From Streptomyces noursei ATCC 11455 (GTDB lineage Bacteria > Actinomycetota > Actinomycetes > Streptomycetales > Streptomycetaceae), in contig NZ_CP011533.1 of the NCBI RefSeq assembly GCF_001704275.1, positions 4,650,001-4,714,000 of the forward strand: a stretch of 64,000 bases of DNA, written 5' to 3'. The notes under the pieces are model-generated. The model made no database searches. It had not been told where the DNA came from and worked only from the letters and a program-made list of their open reading frames with translations. Below, piece after piece: positions 26,219-34,571 of the stretch. The first letter of the stretch is position 1. The number at the start of each line of letters is the position of its first letter. Both the position numbers and the translations under genes were made by a program.

Positions 26219-26929
26219 ATGACGCTCAAGGCAGCAGGACGGCAATCCCTCGTCGACACGGTCGTCGAGGCCCTCCGCTCCCAGCTGGCCGCCGGTGAGT
26301 GGCAGGTCGGCACCCGCATCCCCACCGAGCACGCCCTCGCCGAACAGCTCCAGGTCGGCCGCAACACCATCCGCGAAGCGGTACGCGTCCTCGTCCACGC
26401 CGGGATGCTGCGCTCGCGCCAGGGCGAGGGCACCTTCGTCGTCTCCACCGCGGACCCGGCCGAGATCATGCGCGGCATCCAACGGGCCGGCATCCGGGAC
26501 GTCCTGGAACTGCGCATCGCCCTGGAGGCGGAGGCCGCCCGGCTGGCCGCACTCCGCCACGAGCCCGCCGACCTGGAACGCATGCGGGCGGCCCTGGACG
26601 CGCAGGTCGAGCTGGAGGACGCCGAGGGCCGGCCGCACTCCGGAAGCCTGGAGCTCTACGCCGACCACGACATCGCCTTCCACAAGGCCGTCGTCGAGGC
26701 CGCGCACAACACCGCGCTGACGGCGACCTACGGCTGGTTCAGCAGCTCCGTACGGGAGGCGCTGGTCACCGCCCTCGACGACCAGGCGATGCCGAAGGTC
26801 GTGCACGGCGACCACCGCGCCGTCCTGGACGCGATCGCCCACGGCGACCCGGACGCCGCCGAACGCGCCACCCGCGCCCTCCTGGAGAAGCCCAAACGGG
26901 CCGTCGAGGCCCTCCTCGCCGGCGACTGA
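26219..26929 (+). CDS. GntR family regulator, FadR/FCD subfamily
   Basis: A 236-residue protein. The wHTH at residues 10-75 includes PTEHALAEQLQVGRNTIREA. The all-helical FCD effector domain spans about 95-225 with its metal-ligand histidines visible (YADHDIAFHKAV, HGDHRAVLDAI). FCD proteins sense small carboxylic acids. The next gene is a CynX/NimT-type transporter in the same direction, the natural target. The ribosome site is weak (ACGGGA). Confidence 0.87.
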   Translation: MTLKAAGRQSLVDTVVEALRSQLAAGEWQVGTRIPTEHALAEQLQVGRNTIREAVRVLVHAGMLRSRQGEGTFVVSTADPAEIMRGIQRAGIRDVLELRIALEAEAARLAALRHEPADLERMRAALDAQVELEDAEGRPHSGSLELYADHDIAFHKAVVEAAHNTALTATYGWFSSSVREALVTALDDQAMPKVVHGDHRAVLDAIAHGDPDAAERATRALLEKPKRAVEALLAGD

Positions 26930-26995
26930 CACCCGAGCCCGGCCTTTCTCCGCCTTCTCCGGCCCTCTCCCGCCTGTTCCGGCCCTCTCACCCCG

Positions 26996-27031
26996 CTCTC
27001 CCTCTCCCTCTCCCTCTCCCTCTCCCTTTCC
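26996..27031. repeat. CTCTCC hexanucleotide tandem repeat
   Basis: Five perfect CTCTCC units and one variant (CTTTCC) within a longer pyrimidine-only tract, 50 bp before the transporter start. Slippage here could change promoter or leader spacing. Confidence 0.8.
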
Positions 27032-27082
27032 GTTTCCTTCCCCTCCCCCGTACGAAGTGCACGATTGGCCAGGTACGCACGC

Positions 27083-28375
27083 ATGTCAGGGACCGACTCG
27101 ACCACCCCGGTCGACCTCATCGACGCCGAGGAAGACCTCATCCCGGCCCCGCAGGTGGCCACCGCCCGGCGCCGGCTGCGGACCCATCCCGCCCTCCTCC
27201 TCGCCGGCATCGTGCTCGCCGCGGTGAACATGCGCGCGGCGCTCGCCGGGGTCTCGCCGCTGCTCAGCGAGATGGCGCAGCACTTCCATCTGGCCGCCAC
27301 CGCCAGCAGCCTGGTGACCACCATCCCGCTCGTCTTCATGGGCCTGGGGTCGATCATCGCGCCGCGGGTGGCGCGCCGTTGGGGCACCGAGGCGGCGCTG
27401 TGCGGTGCGTTGATCGCGCTGTGCGGCGGCATCGTGCTGCGGATCGCACCGCCGGTCGCCGCGCTGTTCGCCGGCTGCGCGGTGGTGGGCGCGTCGATAG
27501 CCCTGCTCAACGTGCTGATGCCGGGCCTGATCAAGCGGGACTTCCCGGAGCGGGCGGCCAGCATGACGGCGCTCTACTCGACCGCGATGATCCTGGGCGC
27601 GACCGTCTCGGCCGCCTCCGCCGTCCCCTTGGAGAACGCGCTCGGCAGTTGGCAGGGCTCCCTGGTCTCCTGGTCGCTGCTGGCCGCCGTCGCCGCCCTC
27701 GTCTGGCTCCCGCAGGTCGTGATCGCCCGCCGGGGGACGCACCACGGCGAGGCCGCGGCGACGCCCGCCCACACCACCGGGCGCGGCCCGACGCTGACCC
27801 GCTCCCCGCTCGCCTGGCAGGTGACGCTGTTCATGGGCTCGCAGTCGCTGATCGCGTACGTGATCATCGCCTGGATGCCGACGATCTTCACCGACCACGG
27901 CATGGGCAAGAGCGAGGCGGGGCTGGTCTTCGCCTTCAGCACGCTGGTGCAGATGGTCGGTTCGTTCGTGGTGCCGATGCTCGCCGGTCGGATGCGCCGT
28001 CAGCGGCTGCTGGGCGTGGCGGTCTCCGCCCTGATGGCCTGCGGTGTCACGGGGTTGCTGATCGCGCCGGTGGCCGGTGCCTGGCTGTGGGCGGCGATCC
28101 TCGGCGTCGGCCAGGGCGGCGCCCTCGGCCTGGCCCTGACGATGATGGTGCTGCGGTCCGGCGACGCGCACACCGCGGCCCGGCTCTCCGGCATGTCCCA
28201 GACCGGCGGCTACCTCCTCGCCGCCGTCGGCCCGCTGGCCCTGGGCGCCGTCCACCAGGCCACCGCCGGCTGGACCGTGCCGCTCGTCCTGCTCCTCGCC
28301 GTCTGCGCCGGCCTCGCCCTCCTGGGCCTGGGCGCCGGCCGCGACCGCCGCATCGGGGAGACCCTGGCCGGCTGA
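27083..28375 (+). CDS. MFS transporter, CynX/NimT (cyanate/nitroimidazole) family
   Basis: A 430-residue protein with about 12 helices after a 35-residue cytoplasmic start. The first helix carries the CynX hallmark VNMRAALAGVSPLLSEM; SQSLIAYVIIAWMPTIF begins the second half. Family members move small anions or drugs; the name does not fix the substrate, and no cyanase gene is adjacent. ATG at 27083 is chosen since AGG lies upstream and the earlier TTG has no ribosome site. The GntR upstream is its probable regulator. Confidence 0.82.
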   Translation: MSGTDSTTPVDLIDAEEDLIPAPQVATARRRLRTHPALLLAGIVLAAVNMRAALAGVSPLLSEMAQHFHLAATASSLVTTIPLVFMGLGSIIAPRVARRWGTEAALCGALIALCGGIVLRIAPPVAALFAGCAVVGASIALLNVLMPGLIKRDFPERAASMTALYSTAMILGATVSAASAVPLENALGSWQGSLVSWSLLAAVAALVWLPQVVIARRGTHHGEAAATPAHTTGRGPTLTRSPLAWQVTLFMGSQSLIAYVIIAWMPTIFTDHGMGKSEAGLVFAFSTLVQMVGSFVVPMLAGRMRRQRLLGVAVSALMACGVTGLLIAPVAGAWLWAAILGVGQGGALGLALTMMVLRSGDAHTAARLSGMSQTGGYLLAAVGPLALGAVHQATAGWTVPLVLLLAVCAGLALLGLGAGRDRRIGETLAG

Positions 28376-28680
28376 CGGCGACTGCTGACGGGGCGGGCGA
28401 CGGGGCGGGCGACGGGCCCCGCGGTCGGACCTCGACAGTCGGACCCGGCGGTCGGGGCCAGGTAGTCGGGGCCGCCACCGCCGCACGCCCCGGCCGCCCC
28501 ACCAACGGGCTAGCCGCACACCCGCAACACGCCGCACGCCCTGCCGACCCGCGCGCGAGCGCCGGGACCGGTCGGGTGGGCGGGCGCCGCCCACTCCGGC
28601 CCCGCCACCAGCCATGATCCACCGTGATCCGGTGCGACGGGATGGCCCCACATCGCATCCGGCTGCCCTACCGTGCCCCC
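28376..28680. other. GC-rich gap before the MltG-like gene
   Basis: 305 bp. GACGGGGCGGGC is repeated twice plus half at 28387-28416, followed by imperfect GTCGG repeats. No promoter or operator is recognised. Confidence 0.4.
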
Positions 28681-29607
28681 ATGAGCGATGTTCAGCACGC
28701 CGGTCGCCGGCCCGGACCGCGGTTCTCCCGCGTCGGCTGGCTCATCCTTGTCGCCGTCCTGTGTGTCGTGGTCATCCTCGCCGTGCTGTTCGTGCCACGG
28801 CTGCTGCGCGAGCGGCAGTACGGGCAGCTCACGGTCCCGGAGGGGCAGCGGGCCTCCCAGATCTACGCTGCCGTCGACCAGGCCCTGAAGGTGCCCGAGG
28901 GGACCACCGCACAGGCCGCCAGGACCACGCACCTCGGCCTGCCCGCCGCGGCGAAGGGCAACCCCGAGGGCTACCTCTTCCCGGCGACCTATCCCCTCCG
29001 CGAGGACACCACCCCGGCGTCGCTGCTCTCGTACATGGTCAAGACCGCCGACCAGCGGCTCACCGCCGACCGCATCACCTCCTACCGCACCGTGGTGATC
29101 GCCAGCATCGTGCAGGCCGAGGCGGACCGGCCGGCCGACATGGGCAAGGTCGCCCGGGTCATCGACAACCGGCTCGCCAAGAACATGCCGCTGCAGATGG
29201 ACTCGACGATCAACTACGCGCTCGGCCGCAGCACGCTCCGCACCAGCCACGCCGACATCCGTACCAACAGCCCCTACAACACCTACAAGTTCGAGGGCCT
29301 GCCGCCGACCCCGATCGACAACCCGGGCGCCGACGCCCTGAAGGCGGCGGCCGCACCGCCCGCGGGTGACTGGCTCTACTTCGTCACCGTCAAACCGGGC
29401 GACACCCGCTTCACCGCCGACTACCAGGAGCACCAGCGGAACGTGCGGGAGTTCAACGAGGCGCAGAAGAACTCCGCGGCCGGCGCCTCCCCTTCCAGCG
29501 GCCCCGCTCCGAGTGGCTCCACTTCGGGTGGCCCGACTTCGGGTGCGTCCGCTTCGGGTGGCTCCGCCGCCGGTGGCTCCGCCAACAGTGCCGCCACCGG
29601 CGGATAG
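28681..29607 (+). CDS. mltG: MltG/YceG-like endolytic murein transglycosylase
   Basis: A 308-residue protein. One membrane helix (LILVAVLCVVVILAVLFV) lies at residues about 22-40, then a compact YceG domain. Family motifs are present: EGYLFPATYPL, the catalytic Glu in IASIVQAEA, LQMDSTINYALG, and SPYNTYKFEGLPPTPIDNPG. MltG cuts nascent glycan chains beside the polymerases. The region between helix and domain is short and lacks the LysM-like part of larger MltG proteins. The C-terminal ~45 residues are Ser/Gly repeats (SGGPTSGASASGG). The ribosome site is weak. It is likely a paralogue of the housekeeping copy near aroE. Confidence 0.8.
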   Translation: MSDVQHAGRRPGPRFSRVGWLILVAVLCVVVILAVLFVPRLLRERQYGQLTVPEGQRASQIYAAVDQALKVPEGTTAQAARTTHLGLPAAAKGNPEGYLFPATYPLREDTTPASLLSYMVKTADQRLTADRITSYRTVVIASIVQAEADRPADMGKVARVIDNRLAKNMPLQMDSTINYALGRSTLRTSHADIRTNSPYNTYKFEGLPPTPIDNPGADALKAAAAPPAGDWLYFVTVKPGDTRFTADYQEHQRNVREFNEAQKNSAAGASPSSGPAPSGSTSGGPTSGASASGGSAAGGSANSAATGG

Positions 29608-29653
29608 CCCCCGCCCCGCCCCGCCCCACCGCGCCCCCGGCCGACTGCTTCTC

Positions 29654-29698
29654 CCGGCCACCGGGGGGGGGACGGCCGTCCCCCCCCCCGGTGGCCGG
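29654..29698. terminator. Strong bidirectional hairpin with G9/C10 tracts
   Basis: The CCGGCCACC-G9 arm pairs with C10-GGTGGCCGG around a short GACGGCCGTC centre. The stem is about 20 bp between the convergent MltG and ABC-permease genes. Confidence 0.85.
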
Positions 29699-29704
29699 AG
29701 CCGC

Positions 29705-30481
29705 CTACTCCTCCCCGGCCAGCGTCAGCGCCTTCAGCCGGCGCCCGGCGTACCAGGTCGCCAGTGCGGTGACGGCCACCAGCAGGCAGAGCGCGAGCGG
29801 CAGTTGGACCGCGGAGTTCAGCGCCCCCTCGGCGCCCACCTTCTGCCCCACCGCGAGCGCCCACTGCTGAACGCTGAGGGTCCGCGCCCCGGGGACGATG
29901 TTCCCCACGAACGCCTCCCAGACCAGGGCGTAGACCAGGCCGAAGACCACGGCGTGCCGGGTGACCGTGCCGAACAGCAGGAACAGGGCGCTGTAGGCGA
30001 CCGAGGCGACGGCGGCCGCCACCGCGTACGCCACGGCTATCTGCTGGCTGTTGCCGTTGAGGATGAACCCGGCCACCAGGACCGGTATCGCCGAGAACGC
30101 CGCGGTCACGCCGATCGAGACCAGCAGCTTGGTGAAGATGATCGTCGAGCGGCGGACCGGCTTGGCCAGGAGGTAGATCACCGAGCCGTCGTCGATCTCC
30201 GGGCCGATCGCGCCCGTCCCCGCGATCACGCCGATCAGCGGGACCATCGTGCCCAGCGCGAACCCGCCCAGGATGCCGCCGGCCGTGGCGTCGTCGGCGC
30301 CGGTCAGCGTCCGGACGATCACCGCGATCGCCACCAGGAGGGCGGGCAGCGCGAAGAGGATCAGCGCCCGGCGCCGGCCGAGCAGCGCCCGGTAGGTGAG
30401 CCGGGCGACGGTCGGGTGGAAGAGCGTGGCCTTGGGCGCGGCGGCGGGCGCCGGCGGGGCCACGGGAGAGGTCGTGGACAT
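29705..30481 (-). CDS. ABC exporter permease (ABC-2 type), second pair
   Basis: A 258-residue protein with six membrane helices after a Pro/Ala-rich N-terminus. GPEIDDGSVIYLLAKPVRR is the typical coupling segment of ABC-2 permeases. It is the last gene of a four-gene operon and follows its ATPase by 25 bp. The substrate is unknown. Confidence 0.85.
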   Translation of the reverse strand: MSTTSPVAPPAPAAAPKATLFHPTVARLTYRALLGRRRALILFALPALLVAIAVIVRTLTGADDATAGGILGGFALGTMVPLIGVIAGTGAIGPEIDDGSVIYLLAKPVRRSTIIFTKLLVSIGVTAAFSAIPVLVAGFILNGNSQQIAVAYAVAAAVASVAYSALFLLFGTVTRHAVVFGLVYALVWEAFVGNIVPGARTLSVQQWALAVGQKVGAEGALNSAVQLPLALCLLVAVTALATWYAGRRLKALTLAGEE

Positions 30482-30506
30482 GCTGCCTCAGGGCTCCTTT
30501 CTGGCC

Positions 30507-31418
30507 TCAGGCCGCTACGAGGTACGAGAAGACGGATTCCAACGACTCGTCGGAGGGCGAGACCGTCAGCAGGCGGATGCCGTGGTCGCGGGCGACCCGC
30601 GGCAGCAGTTCGGTGAACCGGCCGAAGTCGACGGCCTGGATGCGCAGAGCGCCCTCGACGACGTCCACCTCGATGCCGGCCGTCGACGGGTCGGTTATCA
30701 GCGCCCCGGCCAGCGCCCGGTCGTCGTCGGACCGGACGAGATAGCGGTGCGGGCGGTCGGTCATCAACCGACGGATCTTGCGGAAGTCGCCGGAGGCGGC
30801 ATGCCGGCCGGCCACCACCACCTCGATGTGCGAGGCCAGTTGCTCGACCTCTTCGAGGATGTGCGAGGAGAACAGCACCGTGCGCCCCTCGTCCCCCATC
30901 CGCCGCAGCAGTTCCATCAGCTGCATCCGCTGCCGCGGGTCCATGCCGTTGAACGGCTCGTCGAGCAGCAGCACCGACGGGTCGTGGACCAGCGCCGAGG
31001 CCATCTTCACCCGCTGCCGCATGCCCTTGCTGTACGTCGAGATCTTGCGGTCCTGGGCGTACTCCATCTCGACCGTGGCCAGCGCCCGGGCCGCCGCGGC
31101 CCGGCCGAGACCGTGCAACTCGGCGTTGGCGAGCACGAATTCACGGCCGGTGAGGAAGTCGTACATCGCCTCGCGCTCCGGGACGAGGCCGATGTGGCGG
31201 TAGCTCGCCGCGTTGCGCCAGATCGTCGTGCCGTCGAGGGTGACGGTGCCGTTGGAGGGCGCGAGGAAGCCGCCCATCATGTTGATGAGGGTGGACTTGC
31301 CGGCGCCGTTGGGACCGAGCAGGCCGGTGACGCCGGGGGCGATGGTCATGGTGATGTCGTTGACGGCGACGACGTTCCCGAACCAGCGCGAGACATGGTC
31401 GATGCGAAGAGTGCTCAT
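30507..31418 (-). CDS. ABC exporter ATP-binding protein, second pair
   Basis: A 303-residue ATPase. Walker A is LLGPNGAGKST, the signature is YSKGMRQRVKMA, Walker B is VLLLDEPFNGMDP, and the H-loop is FSSHILEE. A ~70-residue C-terminal extension is typical of the drug-export/Ccm-like DrrA group. It is paired with the permease downstream. The two ATPases of the operon are clearly related but differ, so they may form one heteromeric exporter or two. Confidence 0.9.
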   Translation of the reverse strand: MSTLRIDHVSRWFGNVVAVNDITMTIAPGVTGLLGPNGAGKSTLINMMGGFLAPSNGTVTLDGTTIWRNAASYRHIGLVPEREAMYDFLTGREFVLANAELHGLGRAAAARALATVEMEYAQDRKISTYSKGMRQRVKMASALVHDPSVLLLDEPFNGMDPRQRMQLMELLRRMGDEGRTVLFSSHILEEVEQLASHIEVVVAGRHAASGDFRKIRRLMTDRPHRYLVRSDDDRALAGALITDPSTAGIEVDVVEGALRIQAVDFGRFTELLPRVARDHGIRLLTVSPSDESLESVFSYLVAA

Positions 31419-31506
31419 GGGCGCAGCCCATTCCTTGAGGGGTGGTGGGTGGCGGGAGACGGCGACGGGAAGGGGCGGCGCGCGGCGCTTCGTGCCGGGC
31501 GGGCGG

Positions 31507-32400
31507 TCACAGCCCGGCCTTCCGGTAGCGGCGCATCAGCAGGCCGTAGCAGCCGGCGATGACGAGCAGCGAGACGAGGAGGTAGACGAATCCGGCGCCG
31601 GTGGTGGGCGCCAGCCCGTTGGGGAAGGAACTGGTGCCGCCCAGGAACGTGGCCTGCACCCCGTCGACGAGGGTGATGGGCGAGAACAGCCCCAGCCAAC
31701 CGACGGCCGATTCGCTGCCCTGGAGGCTGGCGATGCCCTGGATGGCACTGACCGCGCCGTACGGAATGGTCAGCACGGCGATCACGGCGGCGACCCCGAA
31801 GCCGCGACGCGGGGTGAGCGCCGAGACGACCAGTCCTATCCCGGCGAACAGCACCGAGAGCAGCGCGACACAGACCAGTCCCTGCCCGAACCCCTTGGTC
31901 TGGTCGACGAAGTCCAACTTCCCCAGCAGCGCCCCCACATAGAGGATCACCAGCGGGGCGGCGGTCAGGATGAACAGCGCGCTCGCCATCGCCGCGAACT
32001 TCGCCACGACGTAGTCGACCCGCTCGATCGGCCGGGAGAAATACAGCGGGATGGTCTTGAAACGCAGGTCGCGGGAGACGGACTGCGGGGCCTGGGACGC
32101 CAGGTACAGGCCGATGACGGCCTGGAGGTAGATGGCGTACCGGGTGTAGCCGATCGGGAGGCTGCTGGCCTTGGTGAACATCGTCACCGCGACCATGATC
32201 CCGGCGGGCATGCACATCACCGCGAAGAGCAGCATCGGCAGCACCTTGCTCTTCGCCGACCGCCCGAGGCCGTACGCGCCGCGCAGGCTCTGCGAGAACA
32301 GCGACCGCCGGGCGTAGGCGCGGCCCAACCGAGGGCCGTCGTAGTGGCGGTAGCCGATGTTGTGGATGTAAGCGCCACCCGGCGTCGTTTCCGTACTCAT
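31507..32400 (-). CDS. ABC exporter permease (ABC-2 type), first pair
   Basis: A 297-residue protein with six helices. IPLYFSRPIERVDYVVAKF is the coupling segment. The N-terminus YIHNIGYRHYDGPRLGRAYA is conserved in this actinobacterial group. ATG at 32400 overlaps the preceding ATPase stop by 4 bp (ATGA), so the pair is coupled. The gap of 88 bp to the second ATPase is the largest inside the operon. Confidence 0.85.
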   Translation of the reverse strand: MSTETTPGGAYIHNIGYRHYDGPRLGRAYARRSLFSQSLRGAYGLGRSAKSKVLPMLLFAVMCMPAGIMVAVTMFTKASSLPIGYTRYAIYLQAVIGLYLASQAPQSVSRDLRFKTIPLYFSRPIERVDYVVAKFAAMASALFILTAAPLVILYVGALLGKLDFVDQTKGFGQGLVCVALLSVLFAGIGLVVSALTPRRGFGVAAVIAVLTIPYGAVSAIQGIASLQGSESAVGWLGLFSPITLVDGVQATFLGGTSSFPNGLAPTTGAGFVYLLVSLLVIAGCYGLLMRRYRKAGL

Positions 32401-33458
32401 CCTGCGTTCCCTCCGCCCACGGTGGTGGGGCGATCGGTGTTCTGCCCGGTCGTCGCGGCCCTCTCCGCCGGTGCGCCGCCGGTCTGCGCCGGTGCACCGA
32501 CCGCCGCCTGTGCGTCGGCGTCGCGGAACACTTCGGCGATCTGATGCCGCCGCTGCTCCATCCGCACCAGGCCGAGCCCGAGCCCGGCGACGGTGTCGCG
32601 CACCAGGTCGTACGTCGCGTCCCCGGTCGCCTCGACGAAGAGGACGTGCCCGGGGGAGGCCAGCCCCTCGGCGCCGGGTGCGCCGGTGGTCACCGCTGCG
32701 CCGGCCGCGGCCAGCGCGGCGCGCAGCGCTCCGGTGCCGTCCGGATGGGCGTCGGTGTCGGTGACCTCCACCGCCAGCGAGGTGGTGACCTTGGTGAACT
32801 CCGTGGTGGAGGACGAGCGCAGCAGCTTGCCGCCGTTGACCACGACGACGTGGTCGCAGGTGCGCTCCAGCTCCCCCAGGAGGTGGGAGGTGACCAGGAC
32901 CGAGATCCCGAAGTCGGTGTGGACGCGCCGGATCAGGCCGAGCATCTCGTCCCGGCCGACCGGGTCCAGGCCGTTGGTGGGCTCGTCCAGGAACACCAGC
33001 TGGGGATCGTGCACCAACGCCTGGGCCAGCTTCACCCGCTGCTTCATGCCGGTGGAGTAGCCGCCGATGGGGCGGTACCGCTCCTCGTAGAGCCCGACGT
33101 GGCGCAGGGTGTCGGCGGTGCGCTCCCGGGCGGCGGTCGGCGGCAGGCCGGCCATCCGCGCCATGTGCACCACGAACTCGGTGGCGGAGACGTCGGGCGG
33201 CAGGCAGTCGTGCTCGGGCATATAGCCGACCCGCTCACGAATGGTGCTGCCGTCCTTGGTCACGTCCAGTCCGAGGACGTGGGCGGTCCCCTCGGTGGCC
33301 GGAGCCAGGCCGAGCAGGATCTTGATCAGGGTCGACTTTCCGGCGCCGTTGGCACCCACCAGGCCCGTTACGCCGGGGGCGATGTCAACGGAGAGCCGGT
33401 CCAGGGCGGTCACCCTCGGGTACCGCTTGGTCAGACTTTCGGTCACGATCACAGTCAC
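32397..33458 (-). CDS. ABC exporter ATP-binding protein, first pair
   Basis: A 353-residue ATPase. Walker A is LVGANGAGKST, the signature YSTGMKQRVKLA, Walker B LVFLDEPTNGLDP, and the H-loop VTSHLLGE. The last 100 residues are an accessory domain plus an Ala/Thr/Gly tail. GTG at 33458 (VTVIVTESLTKRYP) is chosen since it gives the standard start; the upstream TTG frame has no support. It is the first gene of the four-gene operon. Confidence 0.88.
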   Translation of the reverse strand: MTVIVTESLTKRYPRVTALDRLSVDIAPGVTGLVGANGAGKSTLIKILLGLAPATEGTAHVLGLDVTKDGSTIRERVGYMPEHDCLPPDVSATEFVVHMARMAGLPPTAARERTADTLRHVGLYEERYRPIGGYSTGMKQRVKLAQALVHDPQLVFLDEPTNGLDPVGRDEMLGLIRRVHTDFGISVLVTSHLLGELERTCDHVVVVNGGKLLRSSSTTEFTKVTTSLAVEVTDTDAHPDGTGALRAALAAAGAAVTTGAPGAEGLASPGHVLFVEATGDATYDLVRDTVAGLGLGLVRMEQRRHQIAEVFRDADAQAAVGAPAQTGGAPAERAATTGQNTDRPTTVGGGNAG

Positions 33459-33704
33459 GTGTTCGAAGGTAGTGGCGCCGGGCACCCCCGTCGTCAACCC
33501 CAGCGGTGGTCTTCGCGTAGCCCTCCGGTACGAGATGCCCGTAGGGGTTCTCCTGCTTCAGCGGCACAGAAGTCGGGGTCGGGCCGTGTCGTTGGCCTCG
33601 TCCGCCGCACACCTCTTGACGCAGCCGCCAACCATTGTCACATTCATCACTGGCAAGTTACGGGCACGTACCGCGATGAACCGCTTACGGACGGACGGTT
33701 GGCG

Positions 33705-34571
33705 ATGGCCTCAGTCACCTCAGCGACCGCAGCAACGACGGGAGAACTCACCGCCGAGCTCAAGGGATTCCGGGAGGTACAACGACTCGCCTACGCCTGT
33801 GCGGAAGCCGTGGCCGCCCAGCTCAAGCCCGGGGTCACCGAGCGCGCGGCGGCGCGGATGCAGCGCGAGTGGCTGCGCGAGCGCGGCGTACGGGACTGGT
33901 TCCATCTGCCGTTCGCATGGTTCGGGGACCGCACCGCGTTCGTGAACTTCCGTGTGCCGCTGCAGTTCTTCCCCACCAACCGCGAACTGGAACCGGGCAT
34001 GCCGTTCATCCTCGACATGGCTCCGGTCCACAACGGCTGCACCGCCGACATCGGCTACTCCGGCTGTCTGGGGCTCAACCCCGTGCACGACCGGCTCCTC
34101 GCCGATCTCGAAGCCCACCGCGACCTGATCCTGAGCGAGGTGCGCGAACGCCGTCCGCTGCGCGAGATCTACGAGGACGTCGACCGGCTCATGGTGCGGC
34201 AGGGGTACGCCAACCGGCACCGCGCCTATCCCTTCGGCGTCATCGCGCACAAGGTCGACCGGGTGCGGCAGCGCCGCTGGTCCCCCACCGTCTTCGGGTT
34301 CGGCACCCAGTCCCTCAGGGGCCTCGCCTCGGACGCGCTGCACGGCCACCGGGAGGGCTGGTCCCCGCTGTGGAGCCCGTACACCTTCTCCGATCACCCG
34401 CCGCAGCCCGGGCTGTGGGCGGTGGAACCCCACCTCGGCTTCCGGGGCACAGGGGCGAAGTTCGAGGAGATCCTGGCCGTCACGGACTCCAGGGACCCGC
34501 AGGAAAGCGCCTTTTGGCTGGACGACGATCTGCCGCATGTGCGGCGCTGGCAGGAGGAGAGGGCCGCGTGA
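33705..34571 (+). CDS. M24-family metallopeptidase (Xaa-Pro dipeptidase-like)
   Basis: A 288-residue pita-bread protein without the N-terminal domain of classical aminopeptidase P. The two Asp ligands are in FILDMAPVHNGCTADIGYS. The central His region is GVIAHKVD and the late Glu ligands are in AVEPHLG and KFEEIL. Several positions differ from canonical M24 enzymes, so a specialised or altered activity is possible. It overlaps the next gene by GTGA and thus forms a coupled operon with an EphD-like protein. Confidence 0.75.
   Translation: MASVTSATAATTGELTAELKGFREVQRLAYACAEAVAAQLKPGVTERAAARMQREWLRERGVRDWFHLPFAWFGDRTAFVNFRVPLQFFPTNRELEPGMPFILDMAPVHNGCTADIGYSGCLGLNPVHDRLLADLEAHRDLILSEVRERRPLREIYEDVDRLMVRQGYANRHRAYPFGVIAHKVDRVRQRRWSPTVFGFGTQSLRGLASDALHGHREGWSPLWSPYTFSDHPPQPGLWAVEPHLGFRGTGAKFEEILAVTDSRDPQESAFWLDDDLPHVRRWQEERAA

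Noticed and set aside
27083..28375. Assigning cyanate as substrate of the CynX-like transporter
   Set aside because: No cyanase or carbonic anhydrase gene is nearby and the family is broad.
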